NCBI GenBank assembly: GCA_963798445.1
Contig: CAWCTH010000003.1
Coordinates: 1-64,000, forward strand
DNA: 64,000 bases
Source of the DNA: DASXAI01 sp963798445
GTDB taxonomy: Bacteria > Actinomycetota > Acidimicrobiia > Acidimicrobiales > Ilumatobacteraceae
Direction of reading: 5' to 3'
Made by a program: the position numbers and the translations under genes. The notes below the pieces were generated by a model. That model did not search any database, had not been told where the DNA came from, and was given only the letters and a program-made list of their open reading frames with translations. Shown here piece by piece: positions 9,234-17,688 of this stretch (its first letter is position 1; each line of letters begins with the position of its first letter).

Positions 9234-10582
9234 GGCTCTACGCAGCGAACCTGGGAACGCGGGTCCTGATCCGTGTCGGTGAGTGATCGTCGCGGATGAG
9301 TCCGTGGTTGAGCAACAGCCGCAGCCGGTAGTGGTCGAAGTTGCGGTATCGGCGGGCGATCCGCTTCGTGTTCTTGATCTTCAGGTTGAGGTACTCGGTC
9401 GGCCCGTTCGACACGTCGGGGTGGTCGAAGTGCGCGCACAACTCGACCCGCCAGGCATGCAGAGTGCGGCCGAGACGGGCCAGCTCGCCGATCGGGCAGC
9501 CGCGCAGATCACCGATCAGCTGCTCGACGCGGGCACGCGCCAGGTCGGGGTCGCCGTGGCGGTAGAGGGCCATCACGTCCTGGGCGGCGGTCCAGGCGAG
9601 AGTGACCTCGCCGTCCGGGTCGCCGGCGACCAGCCCGGCGTGCAGCCGGGCGCGGGCCTTGGTCGAGAGCCGGTCACGGCGGCGACGCAGGACTCGGCGG
9701 ATTCCGTAGAGCGGATCGCGTGGTGCGACCGCGGTGCCCGGTCTGGGCCTGCTGCACGCGCCGGCGCACGTCATCGACCACGGCGAGGCCGAGGCGGACG
9801 ACATGGAACGGGTCGAGCACCCGCACCGCCTCGGGAAGCTGGCTGCTCAGGGCGGTGGCATAACCGCGGAACGGGTCGAGCGAGGCGGTGCTGATCCCGG
9901 CCCGCCACGCGGCCTCACGGTCGGCCAGCCACTGGGCCAAGACAGTGCCCGAGCGGCCTTCGACCACGTCGAGCAGCCGCGCCGGCCGACCCGGGCTCAG
10001 GTCGGCGATCCCGGTGGCGAACGTCGTGGCGTGGGTGGCGCTCGCGCGCAGGTACGCGGTCTCGTCCACGCCCAGCGGCACCGGATGACGTCGGCGAGCC
10101 GCGTCAGGGGTGTCGATCTCGGGCGTGCCACGGTCGATGACCTGCCGCATCACCGTCCACCACGCCACCCCCAGCGTCGTCGCGGTGCGCGGACACGGCC
10201 GCGTCCGCCGCCCCGACCTGCTCGAACGCCCACGCCCGGGCTCGCTCGGTCAGCGCTGGCACGAGGCGCGATCGCCGGGTGCAGCTCGGTCCAGGTGCGC
10301 TGACTCGCACAGCGGCTGCGTACAGCACCACACCCGCTTCCACCAGCACAGCACCACCGCCCGCCCACCGATCGGCAGGTCCCGCACCCAGCTTGGACGG
10401 CGGTCCTTCGCCCGCGCCACCGCCCCGCACGTCGGGCAGCCGACCAGATCCGCGGTGGTCTGCACCAGCAGCTCCAGCTCGCCACCGACGTCCGCGGCGG
10501 CGAGGACCTACCTCAGCTCACCTGCCCAGCGTCGGCGTGTCGGCACCCGAGCCCACAAGTCCCAGGTTCGATGCGAAGAGCC
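9234..10582 (-). mobile_element. ISL3-family insertion sequence, 1349 bp, transposase frameshifted
   Basis: The terminal inverted repeats read GGCTCTACGCAGCGAACCTG at the left (9234 on) and GGCTCTTCGCATCGAACCTG on the reverse strand at the right (from 10582). Inside, the transposase runs on the minus strand in at least three frames. A zinc-finger N-terminus (LVGCPTCGAVARAKDRRPSW) is at about 10465-10250. A middle part with GVDETAYLRA and VLDPFHVVRLG is at about 10100-9730. The C-terminus, with SNGPTEYLNLKIKNTKRIAR then YRNFDHYRLRLLL, ends at 9238. Family signatures are clear, but two or more frameshifts make it non-autonomous unless they are read errors. Confidence 0.93.
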
Positions 10583-10590
10583 TGGAATCC
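10583..10590. repeat. right 8-bp target-site duplication of the ISL3 element
   Basis: TGGAATCC, identical to 9226-9233. Collapsing the two copies joins the recombinase codons Arg-Ile-Pro-Trp in frame. Confidence 0.95.
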
Positions 10591-10932
10591 GACGCGAACA
10601 ACCTGCATCAAAGAACTCCTCCAGGATCGTGCCCCGGCCCTCGATAACCGATTCTGCAACCTCACGCTGCCAGGACTGCGACGAACACCGGTCCTGATGA
10701 TCGACCGTCGAAGTGCGACCGTAGAACGCGAACCGCAACCCGGGCTGCTCGTCGGCATCTCCCGCGGTCGCGTTGCGCTCCGTCCTGAAAGCCCCATCCA
10801 CTCGTCAAGAACAAAATCTTGACCATCTCTATCAGCTCCTGAGAACACGCGCCCACCGTCGGGGAACGGCCTGCATCGTCCGCGCGTAGCCCGCCATTGG
10901 CGGGCCGACGGCCCACCGGGCAGACTGACGCC

Positions 10933-11634
10933 GTGGCAGTGGGATCCCCCGCAACCTTGGAGCGCCCGGTCTACGGCATGAGCCAAGCCGCACGCCTCCT
11001 CGGTCTGCGCACCGACGGCCTGCGCCGCTGGATCGACGGCTATGAACGCGCCGGAGTGACCTACGCCCCCGTGATCCGCGAGGAACGCACCGGATCCGAC
11101 ACCATCACCTGGGGCGAGTTCGTCGAAGCCGGCTACCTACGCGAGTACCGCGCCCGCAGCGTCACCCTGCAGTACTTGCGTCCAGTCATAGCGCTGCTGC
11201 GCAAGGAACTCGGCGTCCGCTACCCGCTGGCCACCCTCAAGCCCTACACCTCCGGCCGGCAACTCGCCCTCGAAGTTCAGCGGACCGTCGGCCTCGACCC
11301 CGCGCTGAGCCTGGTCATCCTCGGTCGCGACGGCACCCTGCAGCTCGCCGACCCGGCCCAGGCGTTCGTGGATAAGGTCGACTTCGCCGACGACGGCGAC
11401 CGGGACGCGCAGCGGCTCTACCCCCTGGGCCGCGACGTCCCGGTCGTCCTCGATCCCGAACGCGGGTTCGGCGAACCCACCCTCCCTCGCGGTGTCCGTA
11501 CCGAAACCATCGCTGAACTCGTCGCCGCCGGCGAACCGCCCGACCATGTCGCAGCCATGTACGGCGTCGACGTGCACGAGGTCCACGCCGCCGTCGACTA
11601 CGAGACGACCGCCAGACAGCATCCCGCGGCCTGA
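10933..11634 (+). CDS. VapB45-like antitoxin (MerR-like N-terminus, DUF433 C-terminus)
   Basis: About 233 aa from the GTG at 10933; an ATG at 10978 (MSQAARLLGLRTDGLRRWID) is an alternative. The N-terminal part is a MerR-like DNA-binding fold, and the C-terminal 60 residues look like DUF433 (TIAELVAAGEPPDHVAAMYG). This layout is that of mycobacterial VapB45-type antitoxins. The next gene, 9 nt downstream, is the matching PIN-like toxin. Expected to bind its toxin and repress the shared promoter. Confidence 0.85.
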   Translation: MAVGSPATLERPVYGMSQAARLLGLRTDGLRRWIDGYERAGVTYAPVIREERTGSDTITWGEFVEAGYLREYRARSVTLQYLRPVIALLRKELGVRYPLATLKPYTSGRQLALEVQRTVGLDPALSLVILGRDGTLQLADPAQAFVDKVDFADDGDRDAQRLYPLGRDVPVVLDPERGFGEPTLPRGVRTETIAELVAAGEPPDHVAAMYGVDVHEVHAAVDYETTARQHPAA

Positions 11635-11643
11635 CACCCACAC

Positions 11644-12060
11644 GTGCCCGCAGCCACCCGGACACCGCGCTGGTTCCTCGACGAGAACAGCCTCGGCGTC
11701 GCCCTGGCCCTCCAACATGTCCGCGGTGACATCACCTGGCCCGGCGCACCCGACGGCCTCATCCCGGCCGGCGCCACGGACACCACCTGGCTCCCCCTCG
11801 TCGGATCCACCGGACTCGTCGTGCTCACCCGAGACAAGCGCATCCGAACACGGCCCGTGGAACGCGAAGCCCTGCTCGATCACGACGTCCGAGCCTGCTT
11901 TCTCGCCAGCGGCGGCAACCTCGACCTGTTCACCCAGCTCCGCCTGTGGCTGCAGCACTGGGACGCCATCGAGGCACTGGTTGACACCAAACCGGGTCCC
12001 TGGCTCGCCAGCGTGACGAGGAACGGTGTCCGAATCTTCGCCGACCGACCGAAGCGCTGA
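11644..12060 (+). CDS. VapC45-like toxin (PIN-like, Mut7-C-type fold)
   Basis: 138 aa, GTG start. The N-terminus RWFLDENSLGVALALQHVRG, then a central LPLVGSTGLVVLTRDKRIRT with acidic Asp/Glu positions (DEN, TRDKRIR), matches the PIN-like VapC45 group, putative Mg-dependent RNases. It follows the VapB45-like gene by 9 nt and is intact. The target RNA is unknown. This is one of the better preserved modules in the 7-20 kb region. Confidence 0.85.
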   Translation: MPAATRTPRWFLDENSLGVALALQHVRGDITWPGAPDGLIPAGATDTTWLPLVGSTGLVVLTRDKRIRTRPVEREALLDHDVRACFLASGGNLDLFTQLRLWLQHWDAIEALVDTKPGPWLASVTRNGVRIFADRPKR

Positions 12061-12379
12061 CATTGCCGATCCGCCAGCGGCGACCGCGCGTTCGGCGTCC
12101 GCAACCACACTGACGATCACCGCGCCGGGCCACACGTCCGCGGGGGCAGGCGGTCACCACCAGCCCGGGTCACCACAACAGGCGGGATTATCAGCGCCCG
12201 CCGACCCGCCGCAGGCAGGTGCTCATGGACCGCAACCCGGTCGGAAGTCGGGAGATCCGGCTGTTGGCGTCGAGCCGGTGCGGTCCTGGTTCCGCGACAA
12301 GCTGATCGAGGATCTCGTCCTGGTGCTCACGCTCAGCGGGACGACGCCGGCGTGGCATGTACCGACATGCCTCGCGGAC

Positions 12380-12690
12380 ACGGCGGCGACCGCGTCTGCG
12401 ACCTCGGCCCAGTGCCCGTCTCACACGTCTGCGGACTGCTCGATCTGCTCACCATCGCAGCCGCCGGCGGTGAGCAAGTTGATGATGTTGAACGGTGCGT
12501 CGCCGCCGAGCAGTCGTCCGGGTAGGCGATGAACACGGCGCAGCCCCGTCGTCCGGCCGATCTCCGCGGCGATCTCCTCCTGCAGCGTCGGGTCGGCAAG
12601 CCGCCGACGATGACGCCCGGGGCGTCCATGCCGTGGAAGGCGACGGTGTGGACGGACCGCCGCGGCATTACCGAGCGCATCATCTGGACC
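12380..12690 (-). pseudogene. decayed reading frame, possibly poly-gamma-glutamate hydrolase-like
   Basis: The stretch 12061-12843 has no intact gene. On the minus strand, conserved-looking pieces lie in successive frames: VHTVAFHGMDAPGVIVGGL, then ADPTLQEEIAAEIGRTTG, then LLGGDAPFNIINLLTAGG, then GEQIEQSADV, then a stop, then GHWAEVADAVAAVSARHV. The pattern of GG near the strand end, NI.N and QIEQS resembles poly-gamma-glutamate hydrolase/DUF867 proteins. That assignment is tentative; the evidence for decay (at least three frame changes and a stop) is firmer than the name. Confidence 0.3.
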
Positions 12691-12843
12691 TGCTGCCCCA
12701 GGCAGCGGCCATCGCGCCGAGCGTGTCGGGGTCGACCGCTGTGCTCACGGCGGGACTCGAGATCACGCCGGCGGATGGTGCTGTGCCGCGGCCTGCCGAG
12801 GCCGGTGGATTCCGCCTCCGGCGGAGCTGCCAGGATCGCGGGC

Positions 12844-13413
12844 ATGCCGGCGTCGCACGGATCGATCTACACGATCAAGGTGACCTTGCGGGGACTACGG
12901 CCGCCGATCTGGCGGCGGCTGGAGGTGCCGTCGGACATCCGGCTCGACGCGTTGAGCAGCGTCGTCCATGCCGCGTTCGGGTGGGCGGGCTACCACCTGT
13001 GGGTCTTCGAGACCGAGCGCGGCGAGTACGGCCGGCCCGACCCCGAGTTGGGGCATCGGAATGCGGCGACCGTGACGCTGAAGGCCGTGGCACCGCGAGC
13101 CGGTGCGCGACTGCGGTACCTCTACGACTTCGGCGATGACTGGGAGCACGACCTCGTGGTCGAGGCGATGGGGCGAGCCGACCCCGACGCGTCCTACCCG
13201 CGCTGCACGGGTGGTCGTCGGGCCGGTCCGCCGGAGGACTGCGGTGGGATCTGGGGGTACGCCGACCTGCTCGAGATCCTGGCCGATCCGCAGCACGAGG
13301 AACACGAGGAACGGCTCGAGTGGTTGGGACTCGAGTCCGCCGAGGAGTTCGATCCCGCCGCGTTCGACCTAGCCGCGATCAACGAAGACCTGGGCGCCGC
13401 GGCTCCGCGGTAG
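12844..13413 (+). CDS. plasmid pRiA4b ORF-3 family protein
   Basis: 189 aa from ATG 12844. The family core is present: IYTIKVTLRGLRPPIWRRLE near the start, then HAAFGWAGYHLWVFE, LRYLYDFGDDWEHDLVVE and a C-rich loop YPRCTGGRRAGPPEDCGGIW. These proteins have no settled function and are common on plasmids and integrative elements. The length equals the single-domain form. A larger relative with the same domain at its C-terminus lies at 35983-37599. Confidence 0.9.
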   Translation: MPASHGSIYTIKVTLRGLRPPIWRRLEVPSDIRLDALSSVVHAAFGWAGYHLWVFETERGEYGRPDPELGHRNAATVTLKAVAPRAGARLRYLYDFGDDWEHDLVVEAMGRADPDASYPRCTGGRRAGPPEDCGGIWGYADLLEILADPQHEEHEERLEWLGLESAEEFDPAAFDLAAINEDLGAAAPR

Positions 13414-13536
13414 CGCCTGCATCCCGGCACGCTGTCGCCACGCCGGCAAGCGCGGCGCGAAAATCATGGTGGAGTTGCGGAGCCCGACGTCGGGGCGCCT
13501 CAATGTCGTTGCCCCGGGGTAAGTTCCACGGCCGAC

Positions 13537-13587
13537 TCACCAAGCGATCTACGTCGACGACGGAGACATCACCGCCATCGGGTTGAG
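13537..13587 (+). pseudogene. 3' scrap of a HigA antitoxin gene
   Basis: Encodes HQAIYVDDGDITAIG, almost identical to the last residues of the intact antitoxin at 14979-15296 (HQAIYFDDGDITAIA). Nothing of the rest is present. The surrounding 13414-13700 holds no other gene that I can support. Confidence 0.65.
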
Positions 13588-13706
13588 CTCGACCCACAGA
13601 CCAACGCTGTCAGCTCAGCGTCAGGCGTGTGGTCAGTGCGCAAGTCCTCGAACACAGGATTACCCCACCGGATTGTGGGCTGCTGGCACGGACGGCTCGT
13701 CCCGGT

Positions 13707-14505
13707 CTACGAGCCGGTGCGCAAGCTCCAGGCTCGGCCGTCGTGCACGATGAGCAGCCCGGACCTTCGCAGCTTGTCGACCGTACTCGCGGTGTCGTTC
13801 GGTCGGACCGCGTCCCCCTCGGAACCGGCTGGTCGATTGGCGAGCTGGCCTACCAACTCGCGTACAAGCAGGTCTTCGCGAACGTAGACGTACCTCGGCC
13901 CGTCGGCAGCCCGTGGTTGGGAGCTGCTGTGTCCGTGACGGCACCGATAGGCGGCGCGGCCGTTCACCAGCACTCGGTGCCGGGATCGCAGCACCTCGCG
14001 CTGCGACTGCGCACCGAGCACCATGACCAGTGCCTGCGCCACCGGATCCTCGCGCTCCCACCGCCCGCCGGCCTCGGGCAGCCACATCTGCACGCCGGCG
14101 CGCTCGAACAGCGCCGTTACCGCCGCAAAATCGTCGCCGGAGAACGCCCGCTCGTACTCGCCGACCACCACCGCGTCGAACCGTCGCTCTGGCGAGGACA
14201 GCTCGCCGAGCAGTGCCGCCGCCTCCGCCCGGGAGGACCACGGAACCTGCCCGCGAACAGCCCGCGTCAAAGAACTCGACCTCCACCAGCCCGCGGCCCG
14301 AAACCAGGCGGTCGGCAGCCTCGCGCTGCCACGCATGCGACGAAGCCCGATCCTGGTACTCAGTCGTCGACATGCGCCCGTAGAAGGCGAACCTCAGCCC
14401 CTCCGAGTGACGCGCTCCGAGGCCGGCTCGCGATGACCTGCACCGGTGTCGTGTCGTCCACTCGTCGAGGAGATTTGGGAGGTTCCGCTCGCACGCTGTA
14501 TCCAT
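13707..14505 (-). pseudogene. second large serine recombinase, frameshifted and internally deleted
   Basis: From a possible ATG at 14505 it reads GLRFAFYGRMSTTEYQDRAS, then a block ending EVEFFDAGCSRAG. It shifts frame near 14245 to AALLGELSSPERRFDAVVVG, EYERAFSGDDFAAVTALFER and VLGAQSQREVLRSRHRVL. There it jumps directly to AAYRCRHGH and a C-terminal zinc-ribbon/coiled part ending 13707. The whole Recombinase domain (about 150 residues) between catalytic fold and zinc ribbon is gone. It is a relative of the interrupted copy at 8676-10801. The antisense frame through this stretch is only a shadow. Confidence 0.75.
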
Positions 14506-14590
14506 CCGGCGATCAGATCGGCAGCCGAACCGCCCCCTGAGCGCGGCGAGCTGCCCGCCCGGCCGATCCTGCCCGGCCCGTCGACGAACA

Positions 14591-14610
14591 AGTATAGCGA
14601 TCGGTACACT
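14591..14610. promoter_or_regulatory. 20-bp dyad, likely HigA operator overlapping the higBA promoter
   Basis: AGTATAGCGATCGGTACACT is an inverted repeat with arms AGTRTAS and STAYACT around a CGATCG centre. It ends 6 nt before the toxin GTG. TACACT (14605-14610) is a plausible -10 box, which would make the message leaderless. HigA-type antitoxins repress by binding such dyads. Operator role is inference; the symmetry is visible. Confidence 0.65.
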
Positions 14611-14616
14611 CGAGGA

Positions 14617-14982
14617 GTGACGTCGGGCGAGTGGCAGGTCTACGTCGTCAACGAGGTGCGCGAGTGGATCGACTCGCTCGACGACGCCATCCACACCCGC
14701 GTCGTGCAAGCGATCGACACTCTCGCCGACGTCGGCCCCGGCCTCGGCCGGCCGCTCGTCGACACCATCCACGGATCGTCCATCGCCAACCTCAAGGAGC
14801 TACGACCCGGCACCGTGCGGATCCTGTTCGCGTTCGACCCGTGGCGCGACAGCATCCTGCTCGTCGCCGGCGACAAGGCCGGCCGCTGGACACAGTGGTA
14901 CCGCGAGGCCATCCCCCTCGCCGAACAACGCTACGAGCGCTACCTCAAAGAACGACGCGACGAGGAGGACCACCAGCGATGA
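14617..14982 (+). CDS. higB: HigB/RelE-type toxin (phage Gp49-like)
   Basis: 121 aa from GTG 14617. The RelE-fold signature is present: EWIDSLDDAIHTRVVQAIDT, then LADVGPGLGRPLVDTI, then LKELRPGTVRILFAFDP and a basic C-terminus. Known relatives are ribosome-dependent mRNA interferases or their Gp49-like kin, neutralised by an XRE antitoxin. It overlaps the downstream antitoxin by ATGA, in the toxin-first order typical of HigBA. Intact. Confidence 0.92.
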   Translation: MTSGEWQVYVVNEVREWIDSLDDAIHTRVVQAIDTLADVGPGLGRPLVDTIHGSSIANLKELRPGTVRILFAFDPWRDSILLVAGDKAGRWTQWYREAIPLAEQRYERYLKERRDEEDHQR

Positions 14983-15296
14983 GCAGCCACGTGGCCTGGA
15001 ACGACATCCGCGCCGAACACGTCGCCCGCGCAGGCGGCGAGGACGCGGTCGACGCCGGCAAGCGCCAGATGCTCGCCGAAGTCCTCGGACACCGCCTCGC
15101 CGAGGTCCGCCGCGCCCGCGGCCTCACCCAGCAACAGGTCGCCGACCGGATGGGCGTCACCAAGGGCCGGATCTCCCAGATCGAACGCGGCAAGGTCTCC
15201 GGTCACGACGTCCTCGCCCGCTACGCCACCGCCCTCGGCGGCCGCCTCCACCAAGCGATCTACTTCGACGACGGCGACATCACCGCCATCGCGTAG
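14979..15296 (+). CDS. higA: HigA-type XRE antitoxin
   Basis: 105 aa. An N-terminal arm (SHVAWNDIRAEHVARAGGED) precedes a helix-turn-helix with LTQQQVADRMGVTKGRISQI near residues 49-68. It ends HQAIYFDDGDITAIA. Translationally coupled to the toxin by a 4-nt overlap. Two broken relatives of this gene occur at 13537-13587 and 19996-20130, showing repeated gain and loss of the same module here. Confidence 0.92.
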   Translation: MSSHVAWNDIRAEHVARAGGEDAVDAGKRQMLAEVLGHRLAEVRRARGLTQQQVADRMGVTKGRISQIERGKVSGHDVLARYATALGGRLHQAIYFDDGDITAIA

Positions 15297-15318
15297 CTGA
15301 GCGTCCGTGTAGACCTCC

Positions 15319-17538
15319 TCAGCGCGAGAGCGACGGCGGGTGGTGCCGTGTCGTGCTCGGATCGGGGAAACCAAGGCTCCGGTAGCCCGGCGCGCGCTTG
15401 CGCAGCGAGGACGCGAGTACCCCGGTGCGGATGTCGTAGTAGTCGTGCACCTCGACGACGTGCTTGCCGGGTGCGGGCCGCAGCACCCGCCCCGCGTACT
15501 GTACGAGCCGCCCCTTGAAAGCGATCGGCGCAGCCAGGAACACGGTGTCGAGGGCGGGGCAGTCGAAGCCCTCCCCGATGTAGGGACCTGTCGCGACCAC
15601 GAGCAGCGGCCCGTCGTTGGGCCGGAGCCGCTCCAGGGCGTCGCGCCGCCGACCGGCTCCGGTCCCGCCCCGTAGCACGACGGGATCGTGTCCGGCGCCG
15701 CGGAGCAGATCGGCCAGGACAGCGACGTGCGCGGTCCATTGGGTCAGGACCAGGCAGTTCCGCCCGCGGGCGAGCGCGGCCAGGACGTCGGTGAGCACCT
15801 GCTGGTTGCGGGCGTCATCGGCGAGGAGGTCGCGGTAGACGGCGGCGATCCCGCCAGGAGCCGACGGATCGGCCGGGCCGCGGTAGACGAATTCGGTCAG
15901 GTGGACGATGAGGGATCGTTCTGGCGCCCCACCGGCTGCCGCGGCGGCGAGCGTGCCCGGCTCCGGGGCGCTCATGGTGTGCCGGACCGGGCCCAGCTGC
16001 AGCGCAATCAGATCGTCGAGCTCGTCGCGACGGTATGGGGTTGCCGTCAACCCGAGCCACCGCCGGGCGGGGATCTGGCGCACGGCGTTCTCGAACGCCG
16101 CGGCGGGGAGGTGATGGCACTCGTCGACTACGACGAAGCCGTACCCAGCGGTCAGCTCCGGCAGATCATCGCGCCGCGCCAAGGTTTGCAGCGTCACCAC
16201 GTCAACCGTGCCGCGCAGCTTCGTGCGGCCACCACCCAACTGGCCCGCGGTGACGCCGAGGTGCTCGGCCAGCCGCGCCCGCCACTGATCGGCGAGGGTC
16301 TTGCGGTCGACCAGCACCAGCGTCGAGGTGTCGTGCCGGGCGATCAGCGCACAGGCAATCACGGTCTTGCCCGCCCCAGGGGCCGCGACCAGCACCCCAT
16401 GGTCATGTTCGGCGAGGTCGGCGACGGCGTCGGCCTGGTCATCGCGCAACGTCGCGGTGAGCACGAACTGCTGCGGCGTGCCCTCCGCGCGCCGGTCGTC
16501 GATCTTCAGCGCGCTGCCGGCCTCCCGCACCACAGTTGACAACAGACCGGCCAACCCGCGAGGAAGCACCAGCCGACCGTCGAGGGTCTCGTCGAAGGAA
16601 TGCAGGAACCGCGGGACGCCCCAGGTCGAGAAGCGTCGACGCTGCCGGTCGTAGAAGGCCGGGTTCGGCATCGACGCCGCATGCTTCAGCGTCGCGAGCA
16701 GCGCCGGGGTGAGTGCCGACATGTCGACCGCGACACCCGCGGCGAGCTGCACGCCGACCACCTGCGCGGGCCGGGGCTGGATACCCGACGCCGTGGCGGG
16801 CACCAGCCGGGTGATGGCGGCACCCACCTTTGGTGGGGCAACCCGCTCAGCAAGCCGCTCCACCTCCCGCGGTGACAGCCGATGCAACGAGGCCAGGTAG
16901 GACCACTGGTCGGTCTGCGGCTCCAGCGTCGCCAGGTCGAGGAAGACCGTCGCTCCGTGCCGGCGGGAGCGACCCTGCAGCGGTGCAGCGATCAGATTGC
17001 CGATCCCTCCCGACGACGGGAGCACGTCCTGGGACGGGAACAGCCGGTCATAGGCGGTCAGGTTCATCCGCCCGCGCAGCGCGATCGCCTCCCGCAGCAG
17101 ACCGGAACCGAGCGCTCGAGCGGTCGCAGCGGGGACCGGGCCGGTGAAGAAGACCCAGACATGGGCCCCGATCCCCGACCGCGACACCTCCAACGCCGCC
17201 GGAACCCCGACTGCCCGGGCCGCCTTGAGATAGGCCAGCGCGTCGAGCATCGCCGACGGCCCGTCGAAGTCCGCCGCAAGCCACTGGCAGATGTCCCCCA
17301 CCAGCAGCGGGTACAGGCCGAGATGCACCTCTCCGGTCAGGTGCGCCTCGACCACCCGGTCCGTGAGGCGCAGATGCGGCCGGTTGGTGCCCTTCCGCCA
17401 GCCGCCCTCGACCGCGGGCGACCACCCCGAACGGCCCGTCCGCGCGTTCTCCCATCGGATCGCGTACACGTCGGTGCGGGCGGCGAACAGGGTGCGGAAG
17501 AACCGCACCTTGTCCGGCCCGGACGACGACGCGGTCAC
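15319..17538 (-). CDS. TOTE-type archaeo-eukaryotic primase fused to SF2 helicase
   Basis: 739 aa from GTG 17538. Residues about 20-260 form a primase-like domain (WLAADFDGP acidic motif near 92; SRSGIGAHVWVFF near 125). Residues 370-720 form an SF2 helicase with GVLVAAPGAGKTVIACAL, VVVDECHHLPAAAF, GLTATPYRR and YAGRVLRP. Proteins of this build are annotated as TOTE conflict-system primases, proposed NTP-dependent defence genes. An upstream start at 17689 (MGAPFSSPEAEVAAL, then a coiled segment LRAENARLRRLLDLTPEQ) joins after a one-base frameshift near 17578. The original gene was therefore longer by about 50 residues and overlapped its neighbour by TGATG. Confidence 0.85.
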   Translation of the reverse strand: MTASSSGPDKVRFFRTLFAARTDVYAIRWENARTGRSGWSPAVEGGWRKGTNRPHLRLTDRVVEAHLTGEVHLGLYPLLVGDICQWLAADFDGPSAMLDALAYLKAARAVGVPAALEVSRSGIGAHVWVFFTGPVPAATARALGSGLLREAIALRGRMNLTAYDRLFPSQDVLPSSGGIGNLIAAPLQGRSRRHGATVFLDLATLEPQTDQWSYLASLHRLSPREVERLAERVAPPKVGAAITRLVPATASGIQPRPAQVVGVQLAAGVAVDMSALTPALLATLKHAASMPNPAFYDRQRRRFSTWGVPRFLHSFDETLDGRLVLPRGLAGLLSTVVREAGSALKIDDRRAEGTPQQFVLTATLRDDQADAVADLAEHDHGVLVAAPGAGKTVIACALIARHDTSTLVLVDRKTLADQWRARLAEHLGVTAGQLGGGRTKLRGTVDVVTLQTLARRDDLPELTAGYGFVVVDECHHLPAAAFENAVRQIPARRWLGLTATPYRRDELDDLIALQLGPVRHTMSAPEPGTLAAAAAGGAPERSLIVHLTEFVYRGPADPSAPGGIAAVYRDLLADDARNQQVLTDVLAALARGRNCLVLTQWTAHVAVLADLLRGAGHDPVVLRGGTGAGRRRDALERLRPNDGPLLVVATGPYIGEGFDCPALDTVFLAAPIAFKGRLVQYAGRVLRPAPGKHVVEVHDYYDIRTGVLASSLRKRAPGYRSLGFPDPSTTRHHPPSLSR

Positions 17539-17688
17539 CGGACCGGGGCGGTCGAGGAACAGCCCCGTCTGCGTGGCAGCCGGCGGGCCGCGCCTGCTCG
17601 GGCGTCAGGTCCAGCAACCGCCGCAGCCGCGCGTTCTCCGCCCGCAGCGCCGCCACCTCGGCCTCGGGCGAGGAGAACGGCGCACCCA

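Larger units (their letters stand above)
8676..10801 (-). pseudogene. large serine recombinase, split by an ISL3-family insertion and 3' truncated
   Basis: The N-terminal resolvase fold starts at 10801 or shortly after: GLRFAFYGRTSTVDHQ, then a block ending FFDAGCSRRI. It breaks at 10583. Removing the IS and one 8-bp repeat restores the reading IPWLQRPRAAALLDRLQ, then CFDGVVVGEY. A 2-nt deletion near 9140 then shifts frame into AFYGDQFDRVAG, and the rest continues to 8676. The catalytic Ser lies in the GRTST context. Beyond 8676 the gene is replaced by toxin sequence. Such recombinases move integrative elements, so this is a relic of the element that brought or rearranged the region. Confidence 0.8.
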
